Shown: positions 23,401 through 34,330 of the stretch, one piece after another | Layout of the letters: each line of letters begins with the position of its first letter | How positions within the stretch are numbered: the stretch's first letter is position 1 | Source of the DNA: Lycocorax pyrrhopterus obiensis | Taxonomy: Eukaryota > Chordata > Aves > Passeriformes > Paradisaeidae | Length of the DNA: 64,000 bases | NCBI GenBank assembly: GCA_014706295.1 | Contig: JACSVZ010000008.1 | Location: 21,989,659 to 22,053,658 of the forward strand | Direction: 5' to 3' | The notes under the pieces: model-generated | What the model was told of the DNA's origin: nothing | The model's input: the letters and a program-made list of their open reading frames with translations, nothing else | Database searches by the model: none | Program-made: the position numbers and the translations under genes

Positions 23401-26400
23401 GCAGGGAACATACCCTGAAAGGTAAAGCTGAGGCTGAAAACCTGCTTTCTTGTCTGTAGAGAACCACTAGAAGAAGCAGTCCCCTGGGCTGGGCTGGGAC
23501 AGCTCTTGGCATGTCTGCTCTGATGGGGAGATACTGATAATACCCATACCTAGTGCAGGCTTATGTGTCAAATTCCCCCACCACGGGACTGCGAAGTGGC
23601 ACCCTGGCAGGAGCTGGGTGTGGGCAGATGGCCTGTTGCGCTGGGGAGGTGGGGAAGGAGCTGCTCCTGGGCTGGATGGGAGTGGCACAGGGGTGGCAGC
23701 AGGGGTCACTCTTGCAAGCGTCCTCACATGGGTGAGGACCGTGAAGACAGCTCAGGCATTCTGTGACACTAGAGCTTGGTCTGGGATCATCCTCAAAAGC
23801 AGCTGAAGCAATGGCTGTTCCAGGAGATTGGTAGAGGCTTCAGCCCTAATATCCCTGGCCCAGCATGCCTGCAGATACTGCACTGGCAGCCAGTGTCAGC
23901 CCCAGAGAAAGCCTGCAATGCCCCTCGGGGCAATATGGCTTTGGGACTGACATGGGAGACTCCTGGCAGGCACAGACCATGCCTGGCACGGCTAGGTGGT
24001 GCCAGGAGAAATGCAAATCCAAGCACCTCTGGATGCCCATTAGACCTGAGCAGTACATCACCTGGAGCATTGCCAAGGGCTATAAAAAAGGTAGGGAATT
24101 GGGCCAAAACTGGGCTGTGCCTCAATGTGTGACACAGCTCCCTCTGGTGAGGACGCAACGGTGACAGGCACCAGGTGCTGGACACCAAGAGCCGTCCTAC
24201 GTCCTTCAGCAAGAACTTGCAGGGAAGGAACACGTTAGCCGGAAACCACAGGCAGTGTCACGGCATCAGGAGTTTTAGGGGGGCTCCTGGAATTAGGTGA
24301 AATGTATCATTCTGGGGCAAAAAAAAAAAAAAAATCAGAGCTAAAAATCTTCTGGGTCTCTCACAGAGACACGCCGGGTGCTCGTGCTCAGCTAAAAGAA
24401 CACAGCAGAGCATGGCTCGCTAGCAAGGGACCTGCACGGTCGCTAGAGGCTGGGAAGGGACACTGACCTCGTCCCCAGCTCTCCCCTGGCAGCGATGCCG
24501 CCCGGTGCAGCAATGCTCCCGCGTGGGTCGGGAGTCCCCCAGCTCCCGCAGGGCTCTGCCGTGGGGAGACACCCGCCTGCCCAGAGCCCACGCAACCCGC
24601 CCAGCCTCCCCGACGTCCAGTCTGTCCCGCTGCCCTTCCTAGCGGGGACACCACACCCTGCCCCGATGCTCCGCAGCCCTCCAAGCCTTGTTGGAGGACT
24701 CGGGCACCCCCAAAGCGAGCCAACACCAGCTGCAGAACCTCCTCGGCGCGGGATGGCGGGGACAGACGGGTGTCTGTCACTGCCCGTCCCCGGGCACTGG
24801 CCGATAGATGGCGGTGGCGTATCTCGCTTGGGGACAGGCCCCGGGAGCAAGTGTCCCTGTCCCTGCTGGCAGCCCGGGGGACCTGAGGATCCCAGGCAGC
24901 ACCCCGGGACCCCGCTGGCCCCGGGACCGCCCGCCTGCAGCAACCCCGAGCGCGGAGAAGCGTCGTCCCCGGGGAAGTGTCTGTGGGTTTTATTGCCTAG
25001 GTGGGAGATGGTGGCATGATGCAGCCAGGAAGGGCTCTGGCAGGACACAGGGGCAGCTTTGACCTTCAGCAGCACTCCGCCCTGGAGGGGACGAAGATTC
25101 AGTCCCCCTCTGTGGATGGGTCACCTGGATCCTTGGTTGAATTAGAGTGGATCCCTCGTGGATCACCTGCATCCCTAGTGGCAGCACTGTGCCTGGTGTC
25201 ACCCTTGCAGGAAGAAGGAACAGCTAAAACATGCAAATCCCGTCACCCTGCTCAGTCAGGTGTAGTCATCTTGTGATGCCGTGACTCATCCAAGGGAGGG
25301 AGGCAGGTCCCTGCCCCTTCTGCTGGCAGGCAAGTAGTGGGAGAAAGCCTCGCTGGAGGCTCCATAGCACAAGTACCAATATTTTCATTACCTGATCCAT
25401 GGCTGGCAACAGCTTTCTTGGCTCTGGAGAGTTCTTGTGTGACAACCCCATATTGCCATTGCCAGGAGGAGCTTCCAGCATCTCCGACACCTGATGGCTC
25501 CACAGAGCCCCAGTGGCCAAGCAGCTTTGGCAGCTCCCAGCTCAAGGGCTGGGGCGGCTGCAGTGGGAAGCTCTGCAGAGCAGGAGCTGCCACTCCACAT
25601 AAAGGAGCAAGAGCTGGGCACCACACTAGCAAACAGCTGGGTCCCCAGGCTCCCAACCCAGGCAGCAGGAGGTGGCTATGATCAGGTTGAAGTAGATGGG
25701 ACCAGAACCCAGTGATGCCTGCCCAGATCCACGGGCAGCCTGACCAGCCTCTCTGGGAGCAGGCATCTCCCTCCGCACCCAAGTGAGCTCCTTGCTGATG
25801 GCAGCAAGTGAGTGGTGGAGAGAGAAGGATGAAGGATAAGGGGGGAGGGATGACCTCAGCAGTAGGGTGGGAGAGAGGAAAGGAAAAAGATGTCAGGAAG
25901 GAGAGGAAACCAGAGCATATCTGTGGTGCTGCAGAAGGAACAGCACAGCTTCTGTGTGATCCTAAGCATGATGGAAAGGCCACAGAAAACCATCAAGAAC
26001 TGGGCTTTGGATGGAGCCCCCCTAGGAGCCACTGGACAGAGACAAGTTCTGCTCATGGGCTCCTCCTTGTATAGGAAACTTGAGTAAAAAACACAACTGG
26101 AGCCTGCACATAGAGTGGGTCTGAGGCCTGGGAGTTAAAACCTAGCTGCCCCAAAAGAAGTCCCTCCTTCCCTTTAAATCAGTGCACTTAGAGAATTCCT
26201 GTTTGAAATCAATCAGCACCTTCCCAGCTTGATTCCCAAACAGCAGTAAATCCCCCAATCAACCAGGAAGAAACACACGCCCTCTGCTTCTTGGTCATGG
26301 CCATTCCCATCCCTCCCTCCCTGATGTCCCTCCGGCCATGGCACCACCACAGCAGGACCATGCCGAAGGATTTTCACCAGAGATTTCCCTGTGCCTCTCA

Positions 26401-28249
26401 CCCTGCTGGAGGCATCCCGCTTCATCCTGGGGTGCGGGGGACAGGGTGCATCATGGGCGGGTGCTGCCTCCAGCACAGCCACGCAGCAACTTCCCTCCAT
26501 TGTGTCTCCCCTCCCTGGGCAGCTGGTCCAATCTGCAATCTCCCACCATCTCCCTCCCACTGGCCTCTGCCGGCTGTTCCTCCTCTTTGGAGTGCTTCAC
26601 TTCCGCCACCCTGCTCTGGGCTCTTTGTGCTGTTTTGTCCTCCCCATCAGGGGCTTTGGGCGAGGCTCTGCAGAGGGGTCCCTCCCACTAACCCCTTGCC
26701 CTTCCTCCAATCTGAGCTGGTGGGACAGCTGGGATCTGTCCCAGGGATGGGGCTCGTTATGGTGGACATCTAGAAACTTCCAGCACCATGCGACATCAGC
26801 CTGCAGTCAGGCCTCTTGGAATCCCCCGGCTGGGCGCTGTTCCAGCTCCGTGCAGGGAAAGAGGAGTCAGGGTTGTGACCAGGGGCAAGTGGGGAGAGCT
26901 CAATACTGACCTCACAACTATGGCTGGGTACTGTTGGTGCTGGATCATGCTGGTCCTGCCCGGCATCACCTCTTGCAATGCAGCTGTGGGGTCTCTGTGT
27001 GTCCTTTCACTTTACAGAACTGTCCATGCTCTAAAGACCGACTACAGACCCAGGCAGCATGTCCCATGCCGGGGCTCTGGTCTCATCCAGAGGCTCTGGG
27101 TGCTGCTGAAATGCAGTGGATTTATCATCAACTGCCATGTATTTTGAGGGGATGTGTTAAGCTGGGAACTCCTCTCACACACCCTGATTTTGGAGGAGCT
27201 GCAATTGTGGTTACGGTTCCTCTGGCTTGCACACTGAAGCATGAACTCACACGAGTCTCCTATTTTTGCAGACAACAGTCTGGCAGAACATGGAGGAAAA
27301 TGCAACTCTTTCCTATGGCAGAGACAAATCTCCCCAGCCTGACTGCTGCTGTGAAGAAAGCGCATTACCTTTGTTCTTGGCTATCCTGTTTCTACCCACG
27401 AGACCACAGGGCCTTAACCACTCATCTCCGAAAGCCAAGAGCAGGGCCTGGGCTTCCTCTCCTACGACACCTTACTGCCATCCAGCAAACAATCAGCTGG
27501 GCGTGCCGCATCCTCTCCCAGCGCCGGCCCCGTGAAGCCTGCCGGCCTCGGGGTGGCTCGCAGGACAGCGGGGTGCCGTGCCGAGCCAGGCTGGGAGCTG
27601 GGGGTCTGCGGTTTGCCCGCTCTGTCCCTGCAGTGGAAAGAATTTCTCCTGTTCCTTTCAAACAGCAAACCCCGAAGGTGCACGTTCAGCTTGAATGGTG
27701 GGAATGTGCAGCGGAAAAGCCGGGGTTGGTAGCGTCAGCGGTCGTTGTTACCTGCTGCTTCTGCGAGGGCAGAGCCTGGTCCTCTGCTCGGGACAGAGGG
27801 ACTGTCACACAACACACATGGGGAGGTCAGGGGGAGGACACGGTGGGCAGCGCTGAGTCAGACGGGTGGCATATCGAGCCCTTGGTCTGCGTCCTTCGCG
27901 CCGGCTCCAAGAAGGCTCCGCTGGAAATACCTTCGGAGCTCCAGCGTCGCGGCCGGACACATGTGCGGGACGGCACGGGAGAGCTCCCAGCGCTTTTGGT
28001 CCCCGCTGCCGCCCGGGGTGCCTCAGACGGGGCTCTGCGGGTGTCCGGCCCTCCCCGGCGCGGCTCCGGCCCCGCGGCGGGGCTCGGCAGGACCCGCACG
28101 GCAGAGGCACGGCCGCGGAAGCGGGGCCGACACCGCCTCGAGAGCGCCTCGGTGGCGACAGCGGGACGGGGCGGCCCGGGACGGGACGGGCGGCAGGCGA
28201 CCCCGCGGCCGGTCTCGTGGGGCTCGGGGGCCTCGGCCGCCCCCTCCCC

Positions 28250-28640
28250 CTGCAATCGAGCGAAATGGCTGAACATGTAGCAATAATGCCCCGGCATTCA
28301 GGCTGCCCGGCCCGGCCGGCCCTAATCAGCGGCCCGCGGACCCCCCTCCTCTTCCCCTGCGCTCCCAGAATGGGGAACAAAACCCAGCACGTTTCTGCAG
28401 CCCCCGCGCATAAAGCGCCGGGCCTGGGCCTCAGTGGGGGGCAAAGCGGCCCGTCAATCTCGGCGCTGGGGCCCCTTTGTCCCTCGCCTCCCTGCCACAC
28501 CTTTTGTTCCCGAATCCAATAAGCGCCTATTCCCGCTACCTTCCTCGGCGGCTCCTTTCAGCGCCGGCCCGGCGGCCACAATGGGCCCGGCTCTGAGCTA
28601 CGCGACCCCATTCAGCGCCCTTGGCACGCTCACAAGCCGG
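28250..28640. promoter_or_regulatory. candidate SOX-type regulatory element 3' of NKX2-3
   Basis: Just beyond the NKX2-3 poly(A) site, a segment rich in HMG-box-like motifs: GAACAAAACC near 28375, CCCTTTGTCCC near 28470, CCTTTTGTTCCC near 28500 and CCACAATGGG near 28575, with a CCTAATCAGCGG homeodomain-type site near 28320. Motif clustering is seen; enhancer activity is inference. Confidence 0.3.
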
Positions 28641-28764
28641 CCGGGCCGCCCTGCCCCGCGGGCACGACGCGGCGACCGCCCCGCCGCCGGGCACGGGCCC
28701 CGGCCCCTCCGCCGGGCTCCGGCCGGTGGACGAAGGAGGATCGGGCGGCGAATATTGCACCTGG

Positions 28765-28770
28765 TTTATT
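28765..28770 (-). promoter_or_regulatory. NKX2-3 poly(A) signal (AATAAA on minus strand)
   Basis: TTTATT on the plus strand, about 410 bp past the NKX2-3 stop codon and an isolated AT-rich spot in GC-rich DNA. It sets the 3' UTR to roughly 28750-29181. Confidence 0.7.
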
Positions 28771-29181
28771 GACTGACTGGGCGAGCTGGCGCTGGCAGTG
28801 ACCGATACAGAATAGATAGAGGGGCCGCGGCACTAGCGGGCCCCGCCGTCGGCTTTTTACAAGCAAAGCTGCTCCGCTGGCGCGGCGCGATCGGCTCCGG
28901 CCCGCCCGGCCCGCCCGGCCGTCGCGGCGGCTCCGCGGGGCGGCGGAGCTTCGCTGCGGGCTCGCGCGGCCCCGTCCTGCCCTGCCGCGCCGCTCCGTCT
29001 GTCGCCGGCCCCGCACCGATGCTCGCGGGAGCGCCGGGGTCCCGCCGCGCCGTCCCGCCGCCGCCTCCGCCTCCGGTCCAGGGCGCGTGGCGCGCAGCCG
29101 GGTTGCGGTGCGGGTGATAACGGGGCCGCGGAGCCGCCGGGCCGTCCTGTCGGTCCGCTCCCGACCCTCAGTGCGTGCGGG

Positions 29182-30839
29182 CTACCAGGCCCGGATGCCC
29201 TGCAGTGCGCCCTGGCCGCAGGAAGGCCCCGCCGCCGCCTGGTGCAGCGGCTGGCTGCCGCCGCTGAAGCCCCCCAGGCCGCTCACGTTCACGAAGGGGC
29301 TGGCGGCCGCCGCCGGGCTGCAGGCGGCTTGCATGGTCGCGCCGCCGGTGCCTGCCGGGTAGGTGCAGCCGTAGCCGGGGTTGTAGGAGGCAGCGTTGCC
29401 GTAGCCGTAGGCGGGAAAGCCGTTGTAGGAGTAGGGCCCGTTGTACGCCGAGCTGTAGCCCTGCGACCCGCCGAGGCACGGCTTGCCGTCACGGACCAGC
29501 ACGGGCACGGCCACCCTGCGCGGCGGCGGCGGGGCCGCCGGGCCGCCCAGCTCCAGCGACTTGTCCTGCCGCTGCCGCTTGCACTTGTAGCGCCGGTTCT
29601 GGAACCAGATCTTCACCTGCGTGGAGGTGAGCTTGAGGCTGCTGGCCAGGTGCTCCCGCTCGGGCGCCGACAGGTAACGCTGCTGCTTGAACCGACGCTC
29701 CAGCTCGAAGACCTGCGCCTGGGAGAAGAGTACGCGCGGCTTCCTCCGGCTCCGCTGCTTCGGCCTCTCCGCCTCCTCCGCCTTCTCCGCTGCGTCCAGC
29801 GGCTTATTCAGGACGCAGGTCTCTGTACAGGGGAGCACAAGTCACGGGCGCGCCTCGCCAACGCCGGGCGCTCGCTGCTCCCGACGGACCCCATCGGCGG
29901 ACGAGAGCTCCGCGCCGCGCCCCGGCCGACCCCGCGCCGCTACGCGCCCGTCGGGGCACCGCTGTGCGGGCGGGAAGGCAGCCCTGGGACTGGTCGTCTC
30001 CGGCACCGCCTGTGTTTGCGAGGGCCCGATTCGGGCGGCGGGGCCGGGCACGTCCCCGCACCTCCAGGCCCGCTGCGGCGTTACCGCTGCGGCACCGCGA
30101 GGAGAGCTCCGGACCGCGTCGCGCACAGCGCCGGGCACCTGCTCCGCCGCCGGGCCCCGCCGCAGCGGGTGCGGATTGGGCCTAACCCGACCCGTTCCTC
30201 CCTCTCCGCTACCGAAATTACGGAGCGCGGGCCTGAGCCGGCACCTCCGGGCTGGGGCCATGCGGAGGCACTCCCCAGGGAGGAGGCGAGCGAGGCGCGG
30301 AGGAGGGCGGTGGCAGCCCCGCGACGTGCCCGTCCCGGCTCGACATGGCCAAGGGACGTGGAGCGGGCTACAGCGCCAGGACCCGGGCTTCGCGGGACGA
30401 TGCCCGAGGGCTGGGAACACACCACGGGAAGCCAGAGCGTGGCCCGTCCCGGAGGGGCGGTGCAGTGCGGGGGAGCGCGGCGGAGCCGATACTCACTTGG
30501 GTCTCGGACCGCCGGGTCCAGCTCTTCTCCCGGGCCGGGGGCCTCGCAGGAGCCACGCAGTACGGCGTGAACGTAGTTGTCGGCGGAGATCCGCGCGTCC
30601 GCCTGGGTGCCGGGCGCTGCCATGGGGCTCAGGTAGGAGAGCTTTTCCTCCTCCTCTTCCTCCTCGCCGTCGGAGAAGCGGGCGCCGTCGGCGGCCGCCA
30701 GCAGGCAGGCAGCGGGGTGGAAGTGGTGCTCCAGGTGGTGCGGGAGCTGGGCCCCATAGTGCGGGTCCTGCTGCTGCTCCAGGTTGAGGATGTCTTTGAC
30801 AGAGAAGGGTGTGGAGGTGACGGGGCTCGGTAACATCAT
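29182..30839 (-). CDS. NKX2-3: NKX2-3 homeobox transcription factor, complete, two exons
   Basis: NK2-class homeodomain factor acting in gut, spleen and pharyngeal development. Exon 1 is 30497-30839 and exon 2 is 29182-29822; the CCAA/GTGAGT donor and ACAG acceptor join in phase 1. It encodes 327 residues. The start [20 protein letters not shown] contains the tinman (TN) repression motif at residues ~10-19. The homeodomain is residues 140-199 with [13 protein letters not shown] and the NK2-specific Tyr54 (residue 193). The NK2-specific domain is [15 protein letters not shown] (216-230), and the end GALQGIRAW is the family C-terminus. It is shorter than human (about 364) because the long Ala and Gly runs of the mammalian C-terminal half are absent. 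An acidic Glu run near residue 60 is encoded by CCT/CTC repeats on the plus strand. Confidence 0.96.
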
Positions 30840-31200
30840 CGGGGCAGCGCAAACGGCCAGGCAGTCCCGCGGGCCCGGCGGCGCTCGGGCGGCTGCTCGG
30901 CGGGGAGCGCCGCGCCCGGTGCGGGGGGAGCAGGCAGCGCCGAGAGACGAGGGGCCGCGCCTGCTTCTGTCTAAGTTGCCTCCATTAGCTCGGCGCTGGG
31001 GGTCTGCGTTTTGTTACAGCTTCTGCAGGGACAGCCAAAGGCTCGGGAGCCTCCTCTGCCCCGGGCCGGCACGTCACGGCAAGGAGGGGCCGGGGGCGGC
31101 CTCGCCATTGGAGGGAGGGGGAGGCAGAGCCGGCCCCCTGCCCGGCTCCGGCCGCCCGGCCAGAAATAGCAATGTATTAAGGCTGCACTCGGGGAGGCTG
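30840..31200 (-). promoter_or_regulatory. NKX2-3 proximal promoter
   Basis: GC-rich segment 5' of NKX2-3. An inverted CCAAT (ATTGG at 31107-31111) sits about 270 bp upstream of the start codon. An AT-rich island at about 31163-31183 (AGAAATAGCAATGTATTAAG on plus) lies just beyond. No canonical TATA box was seen. The exact start site is unknown. Confidence 0.45.
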
Positions 31201-31866
31201 CTTCCCCGTAGAGCGCCCCGCCGGCCCGGCACCCGCCCGGCGGGCGCGGGGACGGTGCGCCGGGGTCGGGGTCCCCGCAGAGAGCCGCGGCAGCCGCCGC
31301 CGAGCCCCCCAGTGCTAAGCACGTGTAGGTAGGTAGGGACCCCCGCCCCGGCGCGCCCCGCTGGCCCCTGCCCGCACACAGCTCGGTCCGGCCCCGGCAA
31401 GGGCCGACATGTGCGGCTCCGCCGGCCCGGCCTCCCCGCCCCACCACCACGGCCCCGCAAGTGCCTCCCGCGGCCCAGGACGCGTAGCGGAGGGGAGCTT
31501 CGCCTCCGCCACCCCGCACCCCTCCCGGAGCCGACGGCGACTCCGCCGTCCCGGACGGACCGTAGCCATGCGACGTACACGTAGCCGACCCACTCTGCAT
31601 CCCCCTGCACCCCCGGTCCCCCCCGCCGGTGCCCCCGCAAATAACCCCGCGACCGGCAATCTGCAGACCGGCCCAACTCGCCGCAGCCGGTGCGACACGC
31701 GTTCGCATAGGGGAGAGCGCGCTTCGCCGCCGCCACCGGATCGGGCCCCGCAGCCCGTGACCGCCAGGCCCAGTCGGGGCGGACCGGGCCGGGCCGGGCG
31801 GGCAGCCCGGGACCGCGGTAACGCGGGGCTGGGTGGGGAGCGCGATACCGCGATCGTCGGTGTTTC

Positions 31867-31916
31867 CTTTCGTTGTTTTTCGTTTTCTTTCGTTTCGTTT
31901 CGTTTCGTTTCGTTTC
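31867..31916 (+). repeat. (TTTCG)n pentanucleotide microsatellite
   Basis: Imperfect then perfect TTTCG units, at least five consecutive perfect copies near 31890-31914, in the CpG-rich upstream flank of NKX2-3. CpG-containing pentamers are length-variable and methylation-sensitive. Seen directly. Confidence 0.9.
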
Positions 31917-33619
31917 TCCCTCCGGTAACGGGCGGCCAGCGGCTCCGCGGAGCCACCTCGCCTCCGTGCCGGCGGGTGACGCACCGAATGAGCTTGCCGA
32001 GCTCTTCCGCACCGCGGGTCCCCCGGCCACAGGGCTTCGCCGGGTACCGGCCGAGTCCCCCGGTGATGCGCGGGGTGCCGCGGCCCTTCAGCGCTCCCCG
32101 AGGCCCCCAGACTTTTGCAGCGGCTCCGAGCTGCCGCGACGCGGGGAGCGGGCGTACCGAGGGAGGCGCAGGGGGTCCTTGGTGAGATATTTCGTTGTGA
32201 TTAAAATCGTGCTGCCCCGCAGGGCTTGGATCGGCGACGAGGGGAGGCCACCGGAGCCGGGCGCGCACGCCGGGCCAGGTGAGTGTCCCTGCGCCGGGGC
32301 TTCGCGGGGCCTTCCCGGGAGTTTCTCTCGTGTTGTTAACGTCCGGTGGCTCCGCCGTTTAGCGGCTCTATCCGTGCCCTCGTATCTTCGTCTTTCTGCA
32401 CACCCCCGAGACGTATTCACTGGTGGCGCAGCCCGGGACAGGAGCCGGACTCCCGCGCACTTCGCCGCAGCTCATGTGCAGCCGGTTCCCGTTCCCCCGG
32501 CGCACCGGACCGCTGCCACCACGCAGCGTCAAACCCGTCGCCATATAAATTCAACGATTCGGTCTCTTCTCGCCGCTCCCCGCCCGCTCCCCGTGCGAGA
32601 CGCCTTCCTGCGGTCCGGACGGTGGACGGGGAAGGGCGCCCGCAGTAAGCAGGCCTGACCGGGGCCCGACTCTGCCCCATGCCGCCGGTGCGCAGAGAAG
32701 CCCGGCGCTGCCTCGCTGCCGGGGCCCCGAAAAGAATTAGTAACAATTAGCTCCTTATCGGTGTTACACATCCGCCACCGTCCCGGGCCGCTCCCGCCCG
32801 CCTCGGGGCCCCGGGCCCAGGGAGGTGCAGGCGCTGGGCCCGGTGGCAGCGCGGCGAGCGGCCGGGCTCTGCACAGCGCCGCGCTCCCCGGGAGCCCCAT
32901 TGCGGCCGAGCTTCGCGGCGGGGAGAACAGCGTCAAGGGCCGGTGCCCTCGGTGGTGGCGGCCATAAGAACTGCCGGGCTACAGCCGATGTCCGCCTGCC
33001 CGTCCGTCTGCGGAGCAGCAGCCGCTGTGCCGAGGGCCAGGGCCCGGCCCCGGCAGGGTCTGGCTCGTTTGGCGCCATCGCGCTCCCGCCCGCAGAGGGA
33101 TCCCGGACGGGGCCGATCGCCAGGCGCGGCCTGCGGGCTCTGGGAGCCCGGGTCGGGCATAAACAACGCTTCGGGACGTTTCCCCAATGGTGCGCGTGGT
33201 TCTCCCGCTGGGACCCACTCATTTGTGCTGCTGCCGGCCACACGGACTGCTCGGGGAGCCCACGCCCGACGGAGGGAGCAAGCCGCGGCCGGGCCTTTTC
33301 GGGGAGGCCTCATCCTCTGCCGGTCTCCCGCTGGGGTAACTGAGCCCGCGCTTTCCCCCCATGCCAGCATCCCCTCTTTGGTGGAGGCGGATCGGCGGTG
33401 AGTTCCCGGCTGGAAAAGCCGAGGAAGCAGGGAGATGGTCGGGCCCGACCGTTCCCGTACCGAGGCGGCTGGCGCCGAGGAGCACGACCGGACCGGGGCG
33501 AGTGGTGCAGAGGTACAGAAGCCAGGGGTAGGAAGGAGCGGGGCAGCCCTGGTACCTGCCGGCGGGTGTCAGCCCCGGGATGCGGCTGCAGGGCTTTCCC
33601 GAGCCGGCTGGGCTGGGGT

Positions 33620-34330
33620 CACCGGGCTATTAATGGTTATTTTATTTATATCATTAGCGGCGTCCCCTGAGCTCTGTTTACAGCAGGGCCTTGTTGTCCC
33701 GGCCGCTCCTGCGCTCTGTTTAGACAGGGGATTATTGTAATGGATGGAGCTCGCCGTGCGGATGCTGCAGCGGAGCCAAGGGAGCCAAGAGCCTCCCCCC
33801 CGGGCCCGGGGAGCGAGCAGCAGCCCTTCTGCGGCCGCGCACACCGAGGCGGGCGAGCGGGCGAGCGAGCAGCCCGCTCCCGCCTGAGGGCCCCGGCCGC
33901 AGGCAGCCCGGTAGCAGCGGCCGGGGGCCTCGCTCGGGGCGATGCTATCAGCCCCAGGGCTGCTAATTGCTCCATTAGTCTCGCGGGTGCGGAGTGCTGG
34001 AGCCGGCCCCGCGCTAATGGCCGTAAACAAACAAACACGCTAATCCGGCCCTGTCTCCAGCCCCCGTGCTCGGGGAGCCAACGGGGCACGGCGGCGGGAG
34101 GCGCTGGCCGGGCGGCACCCACCTGCCCGCCGCCCCAGGAGGCCCGTAGCCGGAGCGGACCCGCGCCGCCGGGAGCTGCCCCCCGCGCCCGGCTCTATTT
34201 ACACAGAGCCTGCCCTTGTGTAAACGCTGCGCGCCGTGGTTTATCTCAGGGCCCGTCTGGTTCTCGTTCTCTGTCAGCAGCGCCCGGTGAAGGATGGCCC
34301 TTTCCCAGGAGCTCGGTCCTGATTTATGTG
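33620..34330. promoter_or_regulatory. candidate homeodomain/FOX/GATA enhancer upstream of NKX2-3
   Basis: AT-rich motif islands stand out of GC-rich DNA: GGCTATTAATGGTTATTTTA at 33627 onward, CTGTTTACAGC near 33675, GGATTATTGTAATGGATGG near 33730, GATGCTATCAGCC near 33942, GCTAATTGCTCCATTAG near 33961, GTAAACAAACAAACACGCTA near 34023 and GGTTTATCTCAGG near 34238. This mixes TAAT, GTAAACA (FOX) and GATA/TTATCT cores. A cis-regulatory role is inference; conservation was not tested. Confidence 0.4.

Larger units (their letters stand above)
19951..28750. other. gene-free intergenic region SLC25A28-NKX2-3
   Basis: About 8.8 kb between two facing 3' ends. No reading frame here resembles a protein family I know. 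The contents seen are a CR1 remnant near 20.4 kb, a 17-base A run at 24320-24336, and a transition at about 27.5 kb into the CpG-rich domain around NKX2-3. Unannotated non-coding transcripts cannot be excluded from sequence alone. Confidence 0.55.

Noticed and set aside
24078..24090. GGCTATAAAAAAGG as a TATA promoter
   Set aside because: No CpG, initiator or coding sequence downstream; isolated TATA-like strings are expected by chance in 9 kb of intergenic DNA.
24320..24336. 17-base poly(A) run as a possible SINE or processed pseudogene tail
   Set aside because: The preceding sequence shows no gene-like or SINE-like similarity and no target-site duplication was evident.
26934..28280. 448-codon plus-strand open frame before NKX2-3
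   Set aside because: No similarity to a known family, no clear splice or initiation context, and it enters the CpG domain where long chance frames are common.
29242..30570. 442-codon plus-strand open frame antisense to NKX2-3
   Set aside because: It mirrors the NKX2-3 exons and the GC-rich intron; composition is Arg/Ala/Gly/Pro with no family resemblance.
32538..32550. CCATATAAATTC as a TATA box for a divergent NKX2-3-antisense transcript
   Set aside because: Weak match and no supporting downstream features; possible but not supported from sequence alone.
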